From NCBI GenBank assembly GCA_002840765.1, contig PHCE01000011.1:1-64000 (forward strand): a stretch of DNA of 64,000 bases, in the 5' to 3' direction. The position numbers were made by a program, and so were the translations under genes. The notes below the pieces were generated by a model, which worked only from the letters and a program-made list of their open reading frames with translations, searched no databases and had not been told where the DNA came from. This document shows, piece after piece, positions 20,327-29,669 of the stretch. Position 1 is the first letter of the stretch. Each line of letters begins with the position of its first letter. Source of the DNA: Betaproteobacteria bacterium HGW-Betaproteobacteria-7 (GTDB lineage Bacteria; Pseudomonadota; Gammaproteobacteria; Burkholderiales; Rhodocyclaceae).

Positions 20327-22802
20327 CCCACAGTTCGACGGTGCCCAGGCCGGCCATTGGCGGATTGTTGCGGATGAAGCTTTCCGCCTCCTCGGCCGGC
20401 AATGGCTTGCTGATCAGATAGCCCTGGACTTTTTCGCAGCCGATGCTGAGCAGGAACTTGAGCTGGGCTTCGGTCTCGACGCCTTCGGCAACGACTTCCA
20501 GGCCGAGCTTGTGGGCGAGCAGCACGGTGACGTCGCAGATGTCGGCATCATTGGGGTCGGATTCGATGTCCTTGACGAAGGAACGGTCGATCTTCAGCGT
20601 GTTGATCGGCAGCAGCTTCAGGTAGGCCAGCGACGAATAGCCGGTGCCGAAATCGTCGATCGACAAGGTCAGGCCGCTGTTACGCAACGTCTTCATGACG
20701 CTGATCGATTCGTCCGGGGAGGCCATCGACATCGATTCGGTGACTTCCAGGTCGAGCAGGCTGGCGCTCAGGCGATATTGCGCCAGCAGTTTGTGGATGC
20801 GGGCCGGCAGCGTCTTGTCGAGGAACTGGCCGGTGCTCAGGTTGATCGACATGCGGACGTGGGCAATACCTTTGTCTTGCCAGAGTCGCAACTGCCGGCA
20901 GGCCTCCTGCAGCACCCAGTCGCCGATGGCGGCGATCATGCCGCTCTCCTCGGCGATCGGAATGAAGTCGCCCGGCGGCACCAGGCCGCGCGTCGGGTGG
21001 CGCCAGCGGATCAGGGCTTCGACACCGACGATGGTGCCGCTGCGCAGGTCGAGCTGCGGCTGGTAGTGCAATTCGAACTCGTCGCGTTCGAGCGCCAGAC
21101 GCAGGTCGGATTCGATATTCATGCGCCGCGTCGTGGCGATATTCATGTCCTCGGTGAAAAACTGGTAGTTGCCGCGCCCCTTGGCCTTGGCGTGGTACAT
21201 GGCGACATCGGCATTCTTCAGCAGGTCACCGATCTCGCCACCGTCCTCCGGGAACAGGCAGATGCCGATGCTTGGCGTGGTGCGCTGCTCCTGACCGCTG
21301 ATCAGATAGGGGCGGGAGATCTCGCGGGCGATCTTGTCGGCCAGGTGAGCGGCGTCGTCCGGCGAGCCGATGCCCGGCAGGGCGACGACGAATTCGTCAC
21401 CGCCCAGGCGGGCGACGATGTCGCTTTCGCGTACGGCGCCGAGCAGACGGCGGGCGACCTCAACCAGCAGTTCGTCGCCGGCATGGTGACCGAGGGTGTC
21501 GTTGATTGTCTTGAAGCGGTCGAGGTCGATCAGCATCAGCGCCAACTGCATCCGGTTGCGCCGGCAGAAGGCTACTGCCTGCTCGAGTTTTTCGTTCAGG
21601 CTGAAGCGGTTGGGCAGGTTGGTCAGAGTGTCATGGTGCGCCAGATGGCGGATGCGCTCCTGCGTCGCCTTGAGTTCCGAAATGTCGATGAAGCTGCCGA
21701 TGTGGTTGCGGATGTTGCCCTGTTCGTCGCGCACCAGCGAGACCGACAGCCATTTCGGATAGGCTTCGCCGCTCTTGCGCCGGTCCCACAATTCGCCCTG
21801 CCAGGCGCCGTCGCGATGCAGGCTGGTCCACATTTCGGCAAACACTTCGCGCGGTGTGTTGCCGGCCGACAGCAGGCGGGGGTTCTGGCCGAGGACTTCC
21901 TCGGGTTGGTAGCCAGTGAGCTGGGTGAAGGCTGAATTGGTGGCGACGATGCGGTTTTCCGCATCGGTGACGATGATCGCCTCGTTGCTGTTGGAAAAGA
22001 CCATGGCCAGCAGGCGCAGATGTTCTTCTGTCTGCTTACGTTCGGAAATGTCCTGGACGGTGCCTTCATAGCAAATGAATTCGCCCTGCGCACCCCTTAC
22101 GGCATGGGCGTTTTCCGATATCCACAGGCGCGAGCCGTCGCGCCGGACCACTTCCGATTCGAAGTTGCGCACCTCGCCCGAGGTTTCGATCAGCCGCAGG
22201 AAGTCGTCACGGCGGCCAGGCTGGACATAGAGCCGGCGCTCGATGTCGGCCAGGTCGGCGATCAGTTCGTCGGCACTGCCGTAGCCATAGAGGTGGGCGA
22301 GTGCCGGATTGGCCGCCAGGTAGTGGCCGTCGCGCGTCGACTGGAAGATACCCTCGGAGGCGTGCTCGAAAATGTGGCGATAGCGCATCTCGGCCTGCTC
22401 GAGAGCATCCAGCATCGTCCGTCGGGTAGTGATGTCTTCGATGAAGCCTTCGATGACCAGTGTGCCCTGTTCGTCATTGATGGCGATGCCGCGTTCGGCA
22501 ACCCATTTCGTCTCGCCCGAATGGTTGAGGATGCGGTACTGCACCGTGAAGCGCTGGCCGGCGCCGATGGCCTCCAGGATGGCATGGCGAACACGGGGGC
22601 GATCTTCCAGATGGGTGATCGCTTCCCATGTGATGCTGCCGCTGACCAAGGCGTTGGCCGTATGGCCGGTCAGTTCCCGACAGCCCTCGCTGACGAAGAT
22701 CATCGTCCACTGCGCATCGTTCAGGCAGCGATAAGCCATGCCTTCCAAGTTGCGGACCAGGGTGTCGAGGACGCGTGAATGATCGACGGCGGTGGCCGTC
22801 AT
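20316..22802 (-). CDS. PAS-GGDEF-EAL cyclic-di-GMP signalling protein
   Basis: About 828 residues. Three PAS/PAC sensor segments are recognisable by repeats such as RVLDTLVRNLEG..., YRHIFEHASEGIFQS and LLAMVFSNSNEAIIVTDAEN. A GGDEF domain (LGGDEFVVALPG, intact) and an EAL domain (VEALIRWRHPTRG, later DDFGTGYSSL) follow. Both catalytic signatures are conserved, so it may make and degrade c-di-GMP. It lacks membrane helices and is probably a cytosolic redox or ligand sensor. The ATG at 22802 is chosen; a GTG at 22835 is an alternative, and neither has a strong ribosome site. It converges with lutC. Confidence 0.88.
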   Translation of the reverse strand: MTATAVDHSRVLDTLVRNLEGMAYRCLNDAQWTMIFVSEGCRELTGHTANALVSGSITWEAITHLEDRPRVRHAILEAIGAGQRFTVQYRILNHSGETKWVAERGIAINDEQGTLVIEGFIEDITTRRTMLDALEQAEMRYRHIFEHASEGIFQSTRDGHYLAANPALAHLYGYGSADELIADLADIERRLYVQPGRRDDFLRLIETSGEVRNFESEVVRRDGSRLWISENAHAVRGAQGEFICYEGTVQDISERKQTEEHLRLLAMVFSNSNEAIIVTDAENRIVATNSAFTQLTGYQPEEVLGQNPRLLSAGNTPREVFAEMWTSLHRDGAWQGELWDRRKSGEAYPKWLSVSLVRDEQGNIRNHIGSFIDISELKATQERIRHLAHHDTLTNLPNRFSLNEKLEQAVAFCRRNRMQLALMLIDLDRFKTINDTLGHHAGDELLVEVARRLLGAVRESDIVARLGGDEFVVALPGIGSPDDAAHLADKIAREISRPYLISGQEQRTTPSIGICLFPEDGGEIGDLLKNADVAMYHAKAKGRGNYQFFTEDMNIATTRRMNIESDLRLALERDEFELHYQPQLDLRSGTIVGVEALIRWRHPTRGLVPPGDFIPIAEESGMIAAIGDWVLQEACRQLRLWQDKGIAHVRMSINLSTGQFLDKTLPARIHKLLAQYRLSASLLDLEVTESMSMASPDESISVMKTLRNSGLTLSIDDFGTGYSSLAYLKLLPINTLKIDRSFVKDIESDPNDADICDVTVLLAHKLGLEVVAEGVETEAQLKFLLSIGCEKVQGYLISKPLPAEEAESFIRNNPPMAGLGTVELWAIS

Positions 22803-22927
22803 GCTGCTTGCTGAGGCGGGAGGGCGGTGAGGCACGGAAATGGCGGTGTTCAGTGTAAGAAAGACGACAGCAGCAATTTATGTACCGGGGAAAAATCCTG
22901 CCATTTATCCGGATTTCAGCGCCTGCC

Positions 22928-22968
22928 TGGTGCGTTTGACAGAGGGCTGCACCGCTGTGGTGCGTTTG
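22928..22968. repeat. Direct repeat pair upstream of the S4-protein gene
   Basis: TGGTGCGTTTG occurs at 22928-22938 and again at 22958-22968, exactly 30 bp apart (about three helical turns). A TACAAT hexamer at 22992-22997 could be the -10 of the following gene, which would place the repeats as an upstream operator. Confidence 0.45.
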
Positions 22969-23041
22969 CCTGCGAGATAGTGCGATAGGGCTACAATGAC
23001 GTCCTTGCCCAAGGGCTCAAGGACCACCCACAGGAGTTTTC

Positions 23042-23257
23042 ATGGCCATCCGCTTTGCCGTACGCGGCGACTACATCCAGCTTGATCAATTGCTCAAGGC
23101 GACCGGTTTGTGCGAGTCGGGTGGCGCCGCCCATGCGGCCATCGCCGCTGGTCAGGTCAGCGTCGACGGTGTGGTCGACAACCGCAAGCGGGCGAAGCTG
23201 CGTCCGGGCCAGACGGTTGCCTTCGCTACTGAAACAGTCGAACTGATCGCCGAATAG
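23042..23257 (+). CDS. S4-domain RNA-binding protein (YbcJ-like)
   Basis: 71 residues consisting almost wholly of an S4 RNA-binding fold (YIQLDQLLKATGLCESGG, then AIAAGQVSVDGVVDNRKRAK and LRPGQTV). It matches small YbcJ/RlbA-type proteins thought to bind RNA or ribosome-associated targets. AGGAG precedes the ATG. It stands alone downstream of a repeat-containing leader. The biological role is not established for this family. Confidence 0.85.
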   Translation: MAIRFAVRGDYIQLDQLLKATGLCESGGAAHAAIAAGQVSVDGVVDNRKRAKLRPGQTVAFATETVELIAE

Positions 23258-23268
23258 GCCGCCGCTGT

Positions 23269-23511
23269 CTAGTTGCGGATACGGTCGAAGACTTCGGCTG
23301 ACAGTTCGTTGCCGGCGACGCCGCTAGCCGGCTGGGCTGGCTTGTCAGCCCCCCCGAAATAGGCGAGCCATTCCGTTTCCGAGACTTCGCACTCGTCGAG
23401 TTCCGGTATCCGCCGCTCGGTTCGCCGGCGCCGATCCTTCCAGCCGCTGGGTGGACCGACCTCATCCTGGCGTCGATCGGCACAGTCACGGCGCTCGAAT
23501 TTATTCCTCAC
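23269..23511 (-). CDS. Small Arg-rich conserved hypothetical protein
   Basis: 80 residues from a GTG start at 23511 with GGGG upstream. The N-terminal half repeats Arg pairs (ERRDCADRR, KDRRRRTERR). The C-terminal half is acidic and ends in SETEWLAYFGG and a charged tail. I recall short proteins of this RR-repeat pattern from other betaproteobacteria, but no function. The regular protein-like composition supports a real gene. It converges with the S4 gene with 11 bases between. Confidence 0.6.
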   Translation of the reverse strand: MRNKFERRDCADRRQDEVGPPSGWKDRRRRTERRIPELDECEVSETEWLAYFGGADKPAQPASGVAGNELSAEVFDRIRN

Positions 23512-23706
23512 ATGGACCCCCTGTTTTTATGGCATCGGTGGCGGCCGAATGGCTTGATTACTTTGATCAGGCGCCCGTCGATTGGTTCAGCGGCAACGGG
23601 GGGCATCGCATAAAATCAGCGTCTGCTTATTTTGATTGGCGACCGTGAGTAATTTGCTTCCTTCCACCAAGAACCACTGCCTCGATGCCGACAGGCAAGG
23701 GGTTTC

Positions 23707-24567
23707 GTGACCGGCTGGCTATGGACCGTGCCGCTCTTGGCGGCCGCCTGGGGCGGGGCGAATCTGGCCATCCGGCGCGGGCTGGCCCCTGAACGCGTCA
23801 TCGAACAGACGACGCCGGACGGTTTGCCCTGGCGCGAGGAGATGGTTCCGGGGGCGAACGGCAAACAACTGTTTGGCTGGTTCATCCCGGCCGGCGAGCG
23901 TGCTCCCGCGCTCGTCGTCATGCATGGCTGGGGAGGCAACGCCGAGATGATGCTGCCGCTGGCAGCACCGCTGCATGCCGGCGGTTTTGCACTGCTCCTG
24001 CTCGACGCCCGCTGCCACGGCCGCAGTACTGACGACAGTTTCGCCTCGCTACCGCGCTTCGCTGAGGACATCGAGGCCGGCTTGGACTGGCTGGCCGGGC
24101 AGCCCGAGGTCGATGGTGGACGTCTGGGCATCATCGGCCACTCGGTCGGTGCCGGTGCAGCGCTGCTGGTCGCCGCGCGGCGGCCGGGGCTGGGCGCGGT
24201 CGTCAGTCTGGCCGCCTTCGCCCATCCGGCACTGATGATGCGGCGCTGGCTGACGAGCAAGAACATTCCCCACTGGCCGGTCGGCGCTTACATCCTGGGC
24301 TATGTGCAGCGGGTCATTGGCTACCGTTTTGATGACATTGCTCCCTGTCGGACCATCGCCCGCGTGTCTTGTCCGGTGCTGCTGGTGCATGGCCAGGACG
24401 ACGCCACGGTGCCGGCCGACGAGGCCCGGCAGATCCACGCGGCGGCGGTCGGGGATGCGGTCGAACTGCTGCTGATACCGGGTAGCCACGACGATTATGG
24501 CGATATCGGTCGGCAGATCGGCCGGCTGATCGCATTCCTGCAGCGGACCCTGGGCCGGGTTCAGTAG
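23707..24567 (+). CDS. Alpha/beta-hydrolase family protein
   Basis: 286 residues. An N-terminal hydrophobic helix (residues 2-20) may be a membrane anchor. The alpha/beta-hydrolase core shows the oxyanion MHGWGGNAE, the nucleophile elbow GHSVGAGAA (Ser), the acid in HGQDDATVP and the His in GSHDDYGD. The GTG start at 23707 follows AAGGGG. Family members include esterases and peptidases; the substrate is unknown. It converges with ccoG. Confidence 0.82.
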   Translation: MTGWLWTVPLLAAAWGGANLAIRRGLAPERVIEQTTPDGLPWREEMVPGANGKQLFGWFIPAGERAPALVVMHGWGGNAEMMLPLAAPLHAGGFALLLLDARCHGRSTDDSFASLPRFAEDIEAGLDWLAGQPEVDGGRLGIIGHSVGAGAALLVAARRPGLGAVVSLAAFAHPALMMRRWLTSKNIPHWPVGAYILGYVQRVIGYRFDDIAPCRTIARVSCPVLLVHGQDDATVPADEARQIHAAAVGDAVELLLIPGSHDDYGDIGRQIGRLIAFLQRTLGRVQ

Positions 24568-24570
24568 ACG

Positions 24571-24598
24571 AAAAAAAGGCGGGAGACCAGCTCCCGCC
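24571..24598 (-). terminator. Terminator between the hydrolase gene and ccoG
   Basis: An 8-bp stem (24578-24585 with 24591-24598), 5-base loop. Seven A residues on the plus strand give a T7 tail for minus-strand transcripts, so it mainly ends ccoG. Confidence 0.85.
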
Positions 24599-24620
24599 AA
24601 GGCGGAGATAGAAGGTTAGA

Positions 24621-26033
24621 TCAGGGCATCATGAAGGAGGCCTTCTCGCGTACTTTGACGTCGGGATTGGCCGTCGACACGATCTCGAAGTGAATCTGAT
24701 TGGCGCCGCTCTTGCCGGCTTCCGGCGGTACGCGGACGATGGTGTTGAAGCCATGCAGCGAGGCGGCCGGTACGTCGACCTCGCTGCCGCCTTCGATTTC
24801 GACGCCCGGAATGCCTTCGACCGTGACCTTGTAGCGATGCGGCTGCTCCTCGGTATTCATGATCTGCAGCATGTAGACATTCTCGATACGGCCATCGTCG
24901 GCTTCGCGGGCCAGCGTCGAGCGGTCGCGAATGATGTCGACCTTGAGCGGGATGCGGTGCGCCAGGAACCAGACGGCCAGGCCGGTGATGAAGACGAGGA
25001 TGACCGTGTACAGAATGATGCGCGGACGGATGATGTGGCTGAGGATTTCCTTGGCGTTCAGGTGCTTGGTCATCGCCGTTTCAGTGGAGTAACGCACCAG
25101 GCCGCGTGGCAGGCCGACCTTGTCCATGACCTGGTCGCAAATGTCCACACAGGCGGCGCAGCCGATGCACTCGTACTGCAGACCGTTGCGGATGTCGATG
25201 CCGGTCGGGCAGACCTGCACGCAGAGACCACAGTCGATACAGTCGCCGAGACCGGCGGCCTTGGCATCGACGCCTTTCTTGCGGACGCCGCGCGTTTCGC
25301 CGCGTTCCTCATCGTAGGAAATGATCAGCGTGTCCGGGTCGAACATGACGCTCTGGAAGCGGGCATAGGGGCACATGTGCTTGCACACCTGTTCGCGCAT
25401 GAAGCCGGCCATCAGGTAGGTGAAGCCGCCGTAGAAGAAGATCCAGAAAATTTCCCAGCCACCGAGATTGCCGGTGCGCACGGAAACCATCAGCTCGCTG
25501 ACCGGCGTGAAATAACAGACCAGGGTGAAGCCCGTCCACAACGAGAGCAGGCCCCAGAGCAGATGCTTGCTGGCTTTGGTACGCCACCAGGCGGCATCGC
25601 GCGGCCCCTTGTCGCGCTTGATGCGGGCATTGCGCTCACCTTCGACCCAGTTCTCGATCCACATGAACATCTGCGTGTAGACCGTCTGCGGGCAGGCGTA
25701 TCCGCAGAAAAGCCGGCCGGCGATGGCGGTGACCAGGAACAAGGCGTAAGCCGAGACGATCAGCAGGGCGGTCAGGTAAATGATGTCTTGCGGCCAGAAA
25801 ATGACGCCGAAGATGTAGAACTTGCGTTCCACGAGATGCAGCAGCACGGCTTGGCGGTCGTTCCACTGCAGCCAGGGGGTGACGTAGAAGATGACCTGGG
25901 TAAGGATGACCAGCGCGATGCGCCAGTTGTCGAAATAGCCGCGGACGCGCTTGGCGTAGATGACCTTGTGTTTCTCGTAGAAGGATACCGGGGCGGGCGT
26001 TTGTTGCTGCGGCGTGCTGTCGGGCTGGCTCAT
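24621..26033 (-). CDS. ccoG: CcoG (RdxA/FixG) ferredoxin-type cuproxidase, first copy
   Basis: 470 residues. The N-terminal part has several membrane helices with the conserved RLFCGYACPQTVY. Two [4Fe-4S] motifs follow (C-I-D-C-G-L-C-V-Q-V-C-P and C-I-G-C-A-A-C-V-D-I-C). A periplasmic immunoglobulin-like tail ends it. CcoG reduces Cu(II) to Cu(I) for cbb3 oxidase assembly. This copy is far from the cco locus and stands beside a sigma-54 activator gene. A second copy of equal length lies at 58450. The two share the same layout but differ in many positions. Confidence 0.92.
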   Translation of the reverse strand: MSQPDSTPQQQTPAPVSFYEKHKVIYAKRVRGYFDNWRIALVILTQVIFYVTPWLQWNDRQAVLLHLVERKFYIFGVIFWPQDIIYLTALLIVSAYALFLVTAIAGRLFCGYACPQTVYTQMFMWIENWVEGERNARIKRDKGPRDAAWWRTKASKHLLWGLLSLWTGFTLVCYFTPVSELMVSVRTGNLGGWEIFWIFFYGGFTYLMAGFMREQVCKHMCPYARFQSVMFDPDTLIISYDEERGETRGVRKKGVDAKAAGLGDCIDCGLCVQVCPTGIDIRNGLQYECIGCAACVDICDQVMDKVGLPRGLVRYSTETAMTKHLNAKEILSHIIRPRIILYTVILVFITGLAVWFLAHRIPLKVDIIRDRSTLAREADDGRIENVYMLQIMNTEEQPHRYKVTVEGIPGVEIEGGSEVDVPAASLHGFNTIVRVPPEAGKSGANQIHFEIVSTANPDVKVREKASFMMP

Positions 26034-26381
26034 TGATTTTCGGCGTCGGTCGGATTGATTGGCGGAAACCGGGGCGACGATCTCCGACGGCGGTCTGGCT
26101 GCATCAAGCAGGCCTGCGGGGCGAACTCAAAGGGGTAATGCCGCCAGACTGCATGTCGGTCGATCACCTTCAGCCCGGAAAACGAATCGGAAAGCGCTGT
26201 GGGCTGAAGGCTGTCTCCGGTTTCCGGATTATCTATTAACAAGATGCGTGCCTGCCTGGGTAATTTTAGCCCTTCCTTATAAATCATGGAATTGGCCTTG
26301 GCTTTTCCTGAGCTTTCTGCCTGGCGGCAGAATTCTGTGCCATTATTGACATATCGCCGTGACTGTTTTGACAATTCCGAC
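26034..26381. other. 348-bp divergent intergenic region, ccoG / sigma-54 activator
   Basis: No convincing gene: the one open frame crossing it on the minus strand has no family resemblance. It holds a 10-bp inverted repeat (26167-26176 with 26201-26210, 24-base gap), and a 7-bp inverted repeat (26315-26321 with 26326-26332) close to the activator start, followed by a GGCAGAATTCTGTGCC near-palindrome. Both ccoG and activator promoters must lie here; no FNR-type box is visible. Confidence 0.5.
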
Positions 26382-27716
26382 ATGACTTCTCATTTTCTCA
26401 GCGAATTGCTTTCCTTCCTCGATGGCCTGCCCGAGCCACGAATCGTGATGAATGCCGAGTACCGGATCATCGCTGCCAATGCCGCCTATATCCGCGAGTT
26501 CGGCGGCGGCGGGGAGATCGTCGGGCGCTGCTGCTACGAGGTATCGCATCATTTTTCGGTGCCCTGCGATCAGGCGGGTGAATCCTGCCCGCTGAAGCAA
26601 AGCCTGGAAGCCGGGGAGCCACAGCGCGTGCTGCATCTGCACCACACGCCGCGCGGCGACGAGCATGTGGATGTCGAGACGACGCCGATCCGCGACGATC
26701 GCGGGCAGATCGCCTATTTCGTCGAGACCATGCGCATCGTCCGCCAGGCGAGCAGCCGGCCCGCGGCGCAAGGCCTGGTCGGCCGGGCGCCGGCCTTCGT
26801 TGGCATGCTGGAAAAGGTGTTGCGCGTGGCGCCTTCCGATGCCGCCGTCGTCCTGCTTGGTGAAACCGGTACCGGCAAGGAACTGGTCGCCCATGCCATC
26901 CATGAAGCCAGCCTGCGCGAGGAAGGGCCGTTCGTCGCCGTCGACTGCGCCGGGATGACCGAAACCCTGTTCGAAAGCGAGCTGTTTGGTTACGAGAAGG
27001 GGGCCTTCACCGGCGCTACCCACCGCAAGCAGGGGCTGGTCGAGGCGGCCAGCGGGGGCACGCTGTTTCTTGATGAAATCGGTGAGTTGCCGCTGTCGCT
27101 GCAGGTAAAGCTGTTGCGCCTGCTGGAAACCGGCACCTACCGGCGGGTTGGCGGCCTCGAGTGGCTGCCCGCCGATTTCCGGCTGATCACCGCCACTCAC
27201 CGCGATCTGCGGGCCATGGTGCAGGCCGAGACGTTCCGCCGCGACCTCTATTTCCGTATCAACACCTTCCCCATCTACACGCCGGCCCTGCATGAGCGCG
27301 CCGACGACATTCCGCTGCTCGCCAACTCCCTGCTCGAACGCGTCGATCGCAAGAACAAGCGCCATTTCTCGATGGCGGCCCTGTACTGGCTGTCCAGCCG
27401 GCGCTACACCGGCAATATCCGTGAATTGCGCAATCTGATCGAGCGCGCCAGCCTGCTCGCCGACGGCGAGATCATCGACCTGCCGCACCTGACCGACATG
27501 GCTGACGATCTGCCGGCGGCCCTGCCGGGGCGCGGCGATGTCTTCGTGATCGACGAACTGATCGATCTGGAGAGCCTCGAACGGCGTTATCTGACTTGGG
27601 CGCAGAGCCGTCCCGGCAACGATCCGGTGACCTTGGCCAACCGTCTTGGGGTCAGTCAGCGGACGCTCTATCGCAAGCTGCAGGGAGTGCGCGGGCCGCG
27701 GCAGGCCGCCGACTGA
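26382..27716 (+). CDS. Sigma-54-dependent activator with Cys-rich PAS sensor domain
   Basis: 444 residues. The PAS domain (residues ~8-130) contains a Cys/His cluster C50-C51-x4-H56-H57-x4-C62-x6-C69. An AAA+ domain follows, with Walker [15 protein letters not shown] near residue 207, Walker [10 protein letters not shown] and R-fingers, and then a short C-terminal helix-turn-helix ([15 protein letters not shown]). The start at 26382 is where homology to the paralogue at 38221 begins. There is no receiver domain, so the signal is sensed directly, probably redox, metal or Fe-S/heme through the Cys cluster. It is divergent from ccoG. Confidence 0.85.
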   Translation: MTSHFLSELLSFLDGLPEPRIVMNAEYRIIAANAAYIREFGGGGEIVGRCCYEVSHHFSVPCDQAGESCPLKQSLEAGEPQRVLHLHHTPRGDEHVDVETTPIRDDRGQIAYFVETMRIVRQASSRPAAQGLVGRAPAFVGMLEKVLRVAPSDAAVVLLGETGTGKELVAHAIHEASLREEGPFVAVDCAGMTETLFESELFGYEKGAFTGATHRKQGLVEAASGGTLFLDEIGELPLSLQVKLLRLLETGTYRRVGGLEWLPADFRLITATHRDLRAMVQAETFRRDLYFRINTFPIYTPALHERADDIPLLANSLLERVDRKNKRHFSMAALYWLSSRRYTGNIRELRNLIERASLLADGEIIDLPHLTDMADDLPAALPGRGDVFVIDELIDLESLERRYLTWAQSRPGNDPVTLANRLGVSQRTLYRKLQGVRGPRQAAD

Positions 27717-27744
27717 GTCAGGGTGCCATCGCCCCCGCGGCGGC

Positions 27745-28449
27745 TCAAGCGGTTTTGACGTCGGCGACGATGCGCCCGTCCACCAGTTCGATCCGCCGGT
27801 CGCAGCGGGCGGCCAGTCGTTGGTCGTGGGTGACGATCAGGAAGGTGGTCTGACGGGCGACGTTGATGGCGCGCATCAGGGCGAAGACGTCGTCGGCCGA
27901 ATGCGTGTCGAGATTGCCGGTAGGCTCGTCGGCGAGTACCAGCGCCGGCTGCATGACCAGGGCGCGGGCAATGGCGACACGTTGCTGCTGACCGCCGGAA
28001 AGCTGGCTGGCCGGATTGTCCATGCGTTCGCCCAGGCCGACCTGTTCGAGCAGTGTCGCCGCCCGCTCGCGCATCTCGGCATCCGGCCGGCCGCGATCGA
28101 CGAGCATCGGCATCATGACGTTTTCCAGCGCGGTGAATGCCGGGATCAGCAGGTGATGCTGGAAGACGAAGCCGATCCGTCGGCCGCGCAGACGGGTCAG
28201 GGCGCCGTCGTCCAGTTTCGTCGTCGCCTGGCCGTCGATGGCCAGGTGACCGCCGGTCGGCCGGTCGAGCAGGCCGATCAGGTTGAGCAGGGTGCTCTTG
28301 CCGGAACCGGAAGGGCCGATCAGGGCGGCGAACTCCCCACGCTGCAACTGCAGGTCGATGCCGTGCAGGATTTCGATTTCCAGTGCCGTGCCGGTGCCAT
28401 AGGACTTATGCACATCGGCCAGCTCAAGGACGGCTTCTGCATCAGCCAC
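27745..28449 (-). CDS. ABC transporter ATP-binding protein (LolD/MacB-like)
   Basis: 234 residues: Walker [10 protein letters not shown]-loop [12 protein letters not shown], signature LSGGQQQR, Walker [10 protein letters not shown] and H-loop THD. Best matched to the LolD/MacB/FtsE group that powers mechanotransmission ABC systems rather than classical importers. The GTG start at 28449 overlaps the upstream permease stop. It forms one operon with the permease and the HlyD-type protein upstream. The stop converges toward the sigma-54 activator gene. Confidence 0.87.
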   Translation of the reverse strand: MADAEAVLELADVHKSYGTGTALEIEILHGIDLQLQRGEFAALIGPSGSGKSTLLNLIGLLDRPTGGHLAIDGQATTKLDDGALTRLRGRRIGFVFQHHLLIPAFTALENVMMPMLVDRGRPDAEMRERAATLLEQVGLGERMDNPASQLSGGQQQRVAIARALVMQPALVLADEPTGNLDTHSADDVFALMRAINVARQTTFLIVTHDQRLAARCDRRIELVDGRIVADVKTA

Positions 28450-29668
28450 GGATGGCCACCACGGGGTCGAGGCCGGCGGCACGGCGGGCCGGGATGAAGG
28501 CGGCGAGGGTACCGACCAGGGTGGCGCCGGCAGCGGCAATGAAGACCAGCCCCGGCTCGACGGAAATCACGAACAGTGGCGTGCCGTCGGCGTTGCGCGC
28601 CAGCGTTTGCCAGAGGGCGAGGAACAGGGCGGCCAGCGCCGAGCCGATCAGCGAACCGCAGAGGCCGACGATGCCGCCCTGGAGCAGGAAGGTACGCAGC
28701 AGCTGGCCACGCGTCGCCCCCATGGCGCGCAGGATGCCGATCTCCTTGGCGCGCTGGACGACCGAGACGACGAGCACGCTGGCGATGCCGAAGGCGACCG
28801 AGAGGCCGACGAAGAAGCGAATGACATTGCTGGAAACCCGCTGCGAGGTCAGGGCGGTGAAGAACTGGGCATTGGTCTTGATCCAGCTATCCGCCTGCAG
28901 CCCGGTTTCGGCGGCCAGGCGCTGGGCCAGTTTTTCGGCGCCATAGATATCGACCAGGCCGATGTCGATGCTGGAAATGCCGCCGACCAGATCGAGCAGG
29001 GTTTGCGCGCTGCGCAGGCTGACATAGACGTTGCGCGCATTGACCCCCTTGTTGCCGAGGTCGAACAGGCCGGTGATGATCAGCGTGTCGGTGGCGCCAT
29101 TGCTGCTGTTCAGGCGTAGCTTGTCGCCGACTCCGGCGCCGACGTCTTTGGCCAACTCGATGCCGATCAGCGCTTCGCCGGCATTGAGGCGCAGGCTGCC
29201 GGCGACCATTTTTTCGTCGAGGGCGACGACACGGATGTAGTTTTCCGGTTCGATGCCGAGCACGGTGACCGACTTGTTGGCGTCGCCGCGTACGGCAAAG
29301 GCCGGGCCGGAAGCGACCGGCGAGACGGCGGCGATTTCCGGCAGGGTGCTCAGGCGAGCCCGCAGCTTTTGCCACTGATCAATGGAGCGCAGGCGCTGCG
29401 CCTGCTTCTGGATCAGCGGGCCAAGCCCGTTGCCAGCGTCCTCCGTTTGCGGCCGGGCGACTTCCTCGGGCGGCAGCAAAACAATGTGCGCCTGCGAACT
29501 CAGCGTGCGTTTGACCAGATTGGATTGCAGGCCGGAAAGCAGCGCCGACATGAAGACGATGACCGAAACGCCGACGCCGACGCCGACGATGATCAGCAGG
29601 CTCTGCATCCGCCCCTCGCGCAGGAAGCGGGTGGCGGCGATCCACTCGAAGGGCAGCCAGGGATGCAT
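28442..29668 (-). CDS. ABC transporter permease (FtsX/MacB/LolC-like)
   Basis: 408 residues: one N-terminal transmembrane helix ([20 protein letters not shown]), a large periplasmic domain (~60-270), then three C-terminal helices in the FtsX-type module (including [20 protein letters not shown] and [10 protein letters not shown]). This is the type VII (MacB/LolCE) ABC fold. The start at 29668 follows the upstream stop by one base. With an ATPase and a membrane-fusion protein in the same operon, it is probably an exporter or efflux pump. The substrate is unknown. Confidence 0.85.
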   Translation of the reverse strand: MHPWLPFEWIAATRFLREGRMQSLLIIVGVGVGVSVIVFMSALLSGLQSNLVKRTLSSQAHIVLLPPEEVARPQTEDAGNGLGPLIQKQAQRLRSIDQWQKLRARLSTLPEIAAVSPVASGPAFAVRGDANKSVTVLGIEPENYIRVVALDEKMVAGSLRLNAGEALIGIELAKDVGAGVGDKLRLNSSNGATDTLIITGLFDLGNKGVNARNVYVSLRSAQTLLDLVGGISSIDIGLVDIYGAEKLAQRLAAETGLQADSWIKTNAQFFTALTSQRVSSNVIRFFVGLSVAFGIASVLVVSVVQRAKEIGILRAMGATRGQLLRTFLLQGGIVGLCGSLIGSALAALFLALWQTLARNADGTPLFVISVEPGLVFIAAAGATLVGTLAAFIPARRAAGLDPVVAIRG

Positions 29669-29669
29669 G

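Noticed and set aside
20511..21935. 474-codon plus-strand frame opposite the GGDEF/EAL gene
   Set aside because: Shadow of the EAL/GGDEF coding frame; no recognisable motifs.
23570..23600. TTGAT...TTGATCA words resembling an FNR box
   Set aside because: The half sites are direct rather than inverted and wrongly spaced.
24690..26036. Long open frame (448 codons) on the plus strand opposite ccoG
   Set aside because: Antisense shadow of a GC-rich gene; composition (His/Asp/Val-rich) matches no family, and the minus-strand frame is clearly CcoG.
26030..26383. 117-codon minus-strand frame across the ccoG/activator intergenic region
   Set aside because: Overlaps both starts, has no family resemblance and covers the inverted repeats expected of a control region.
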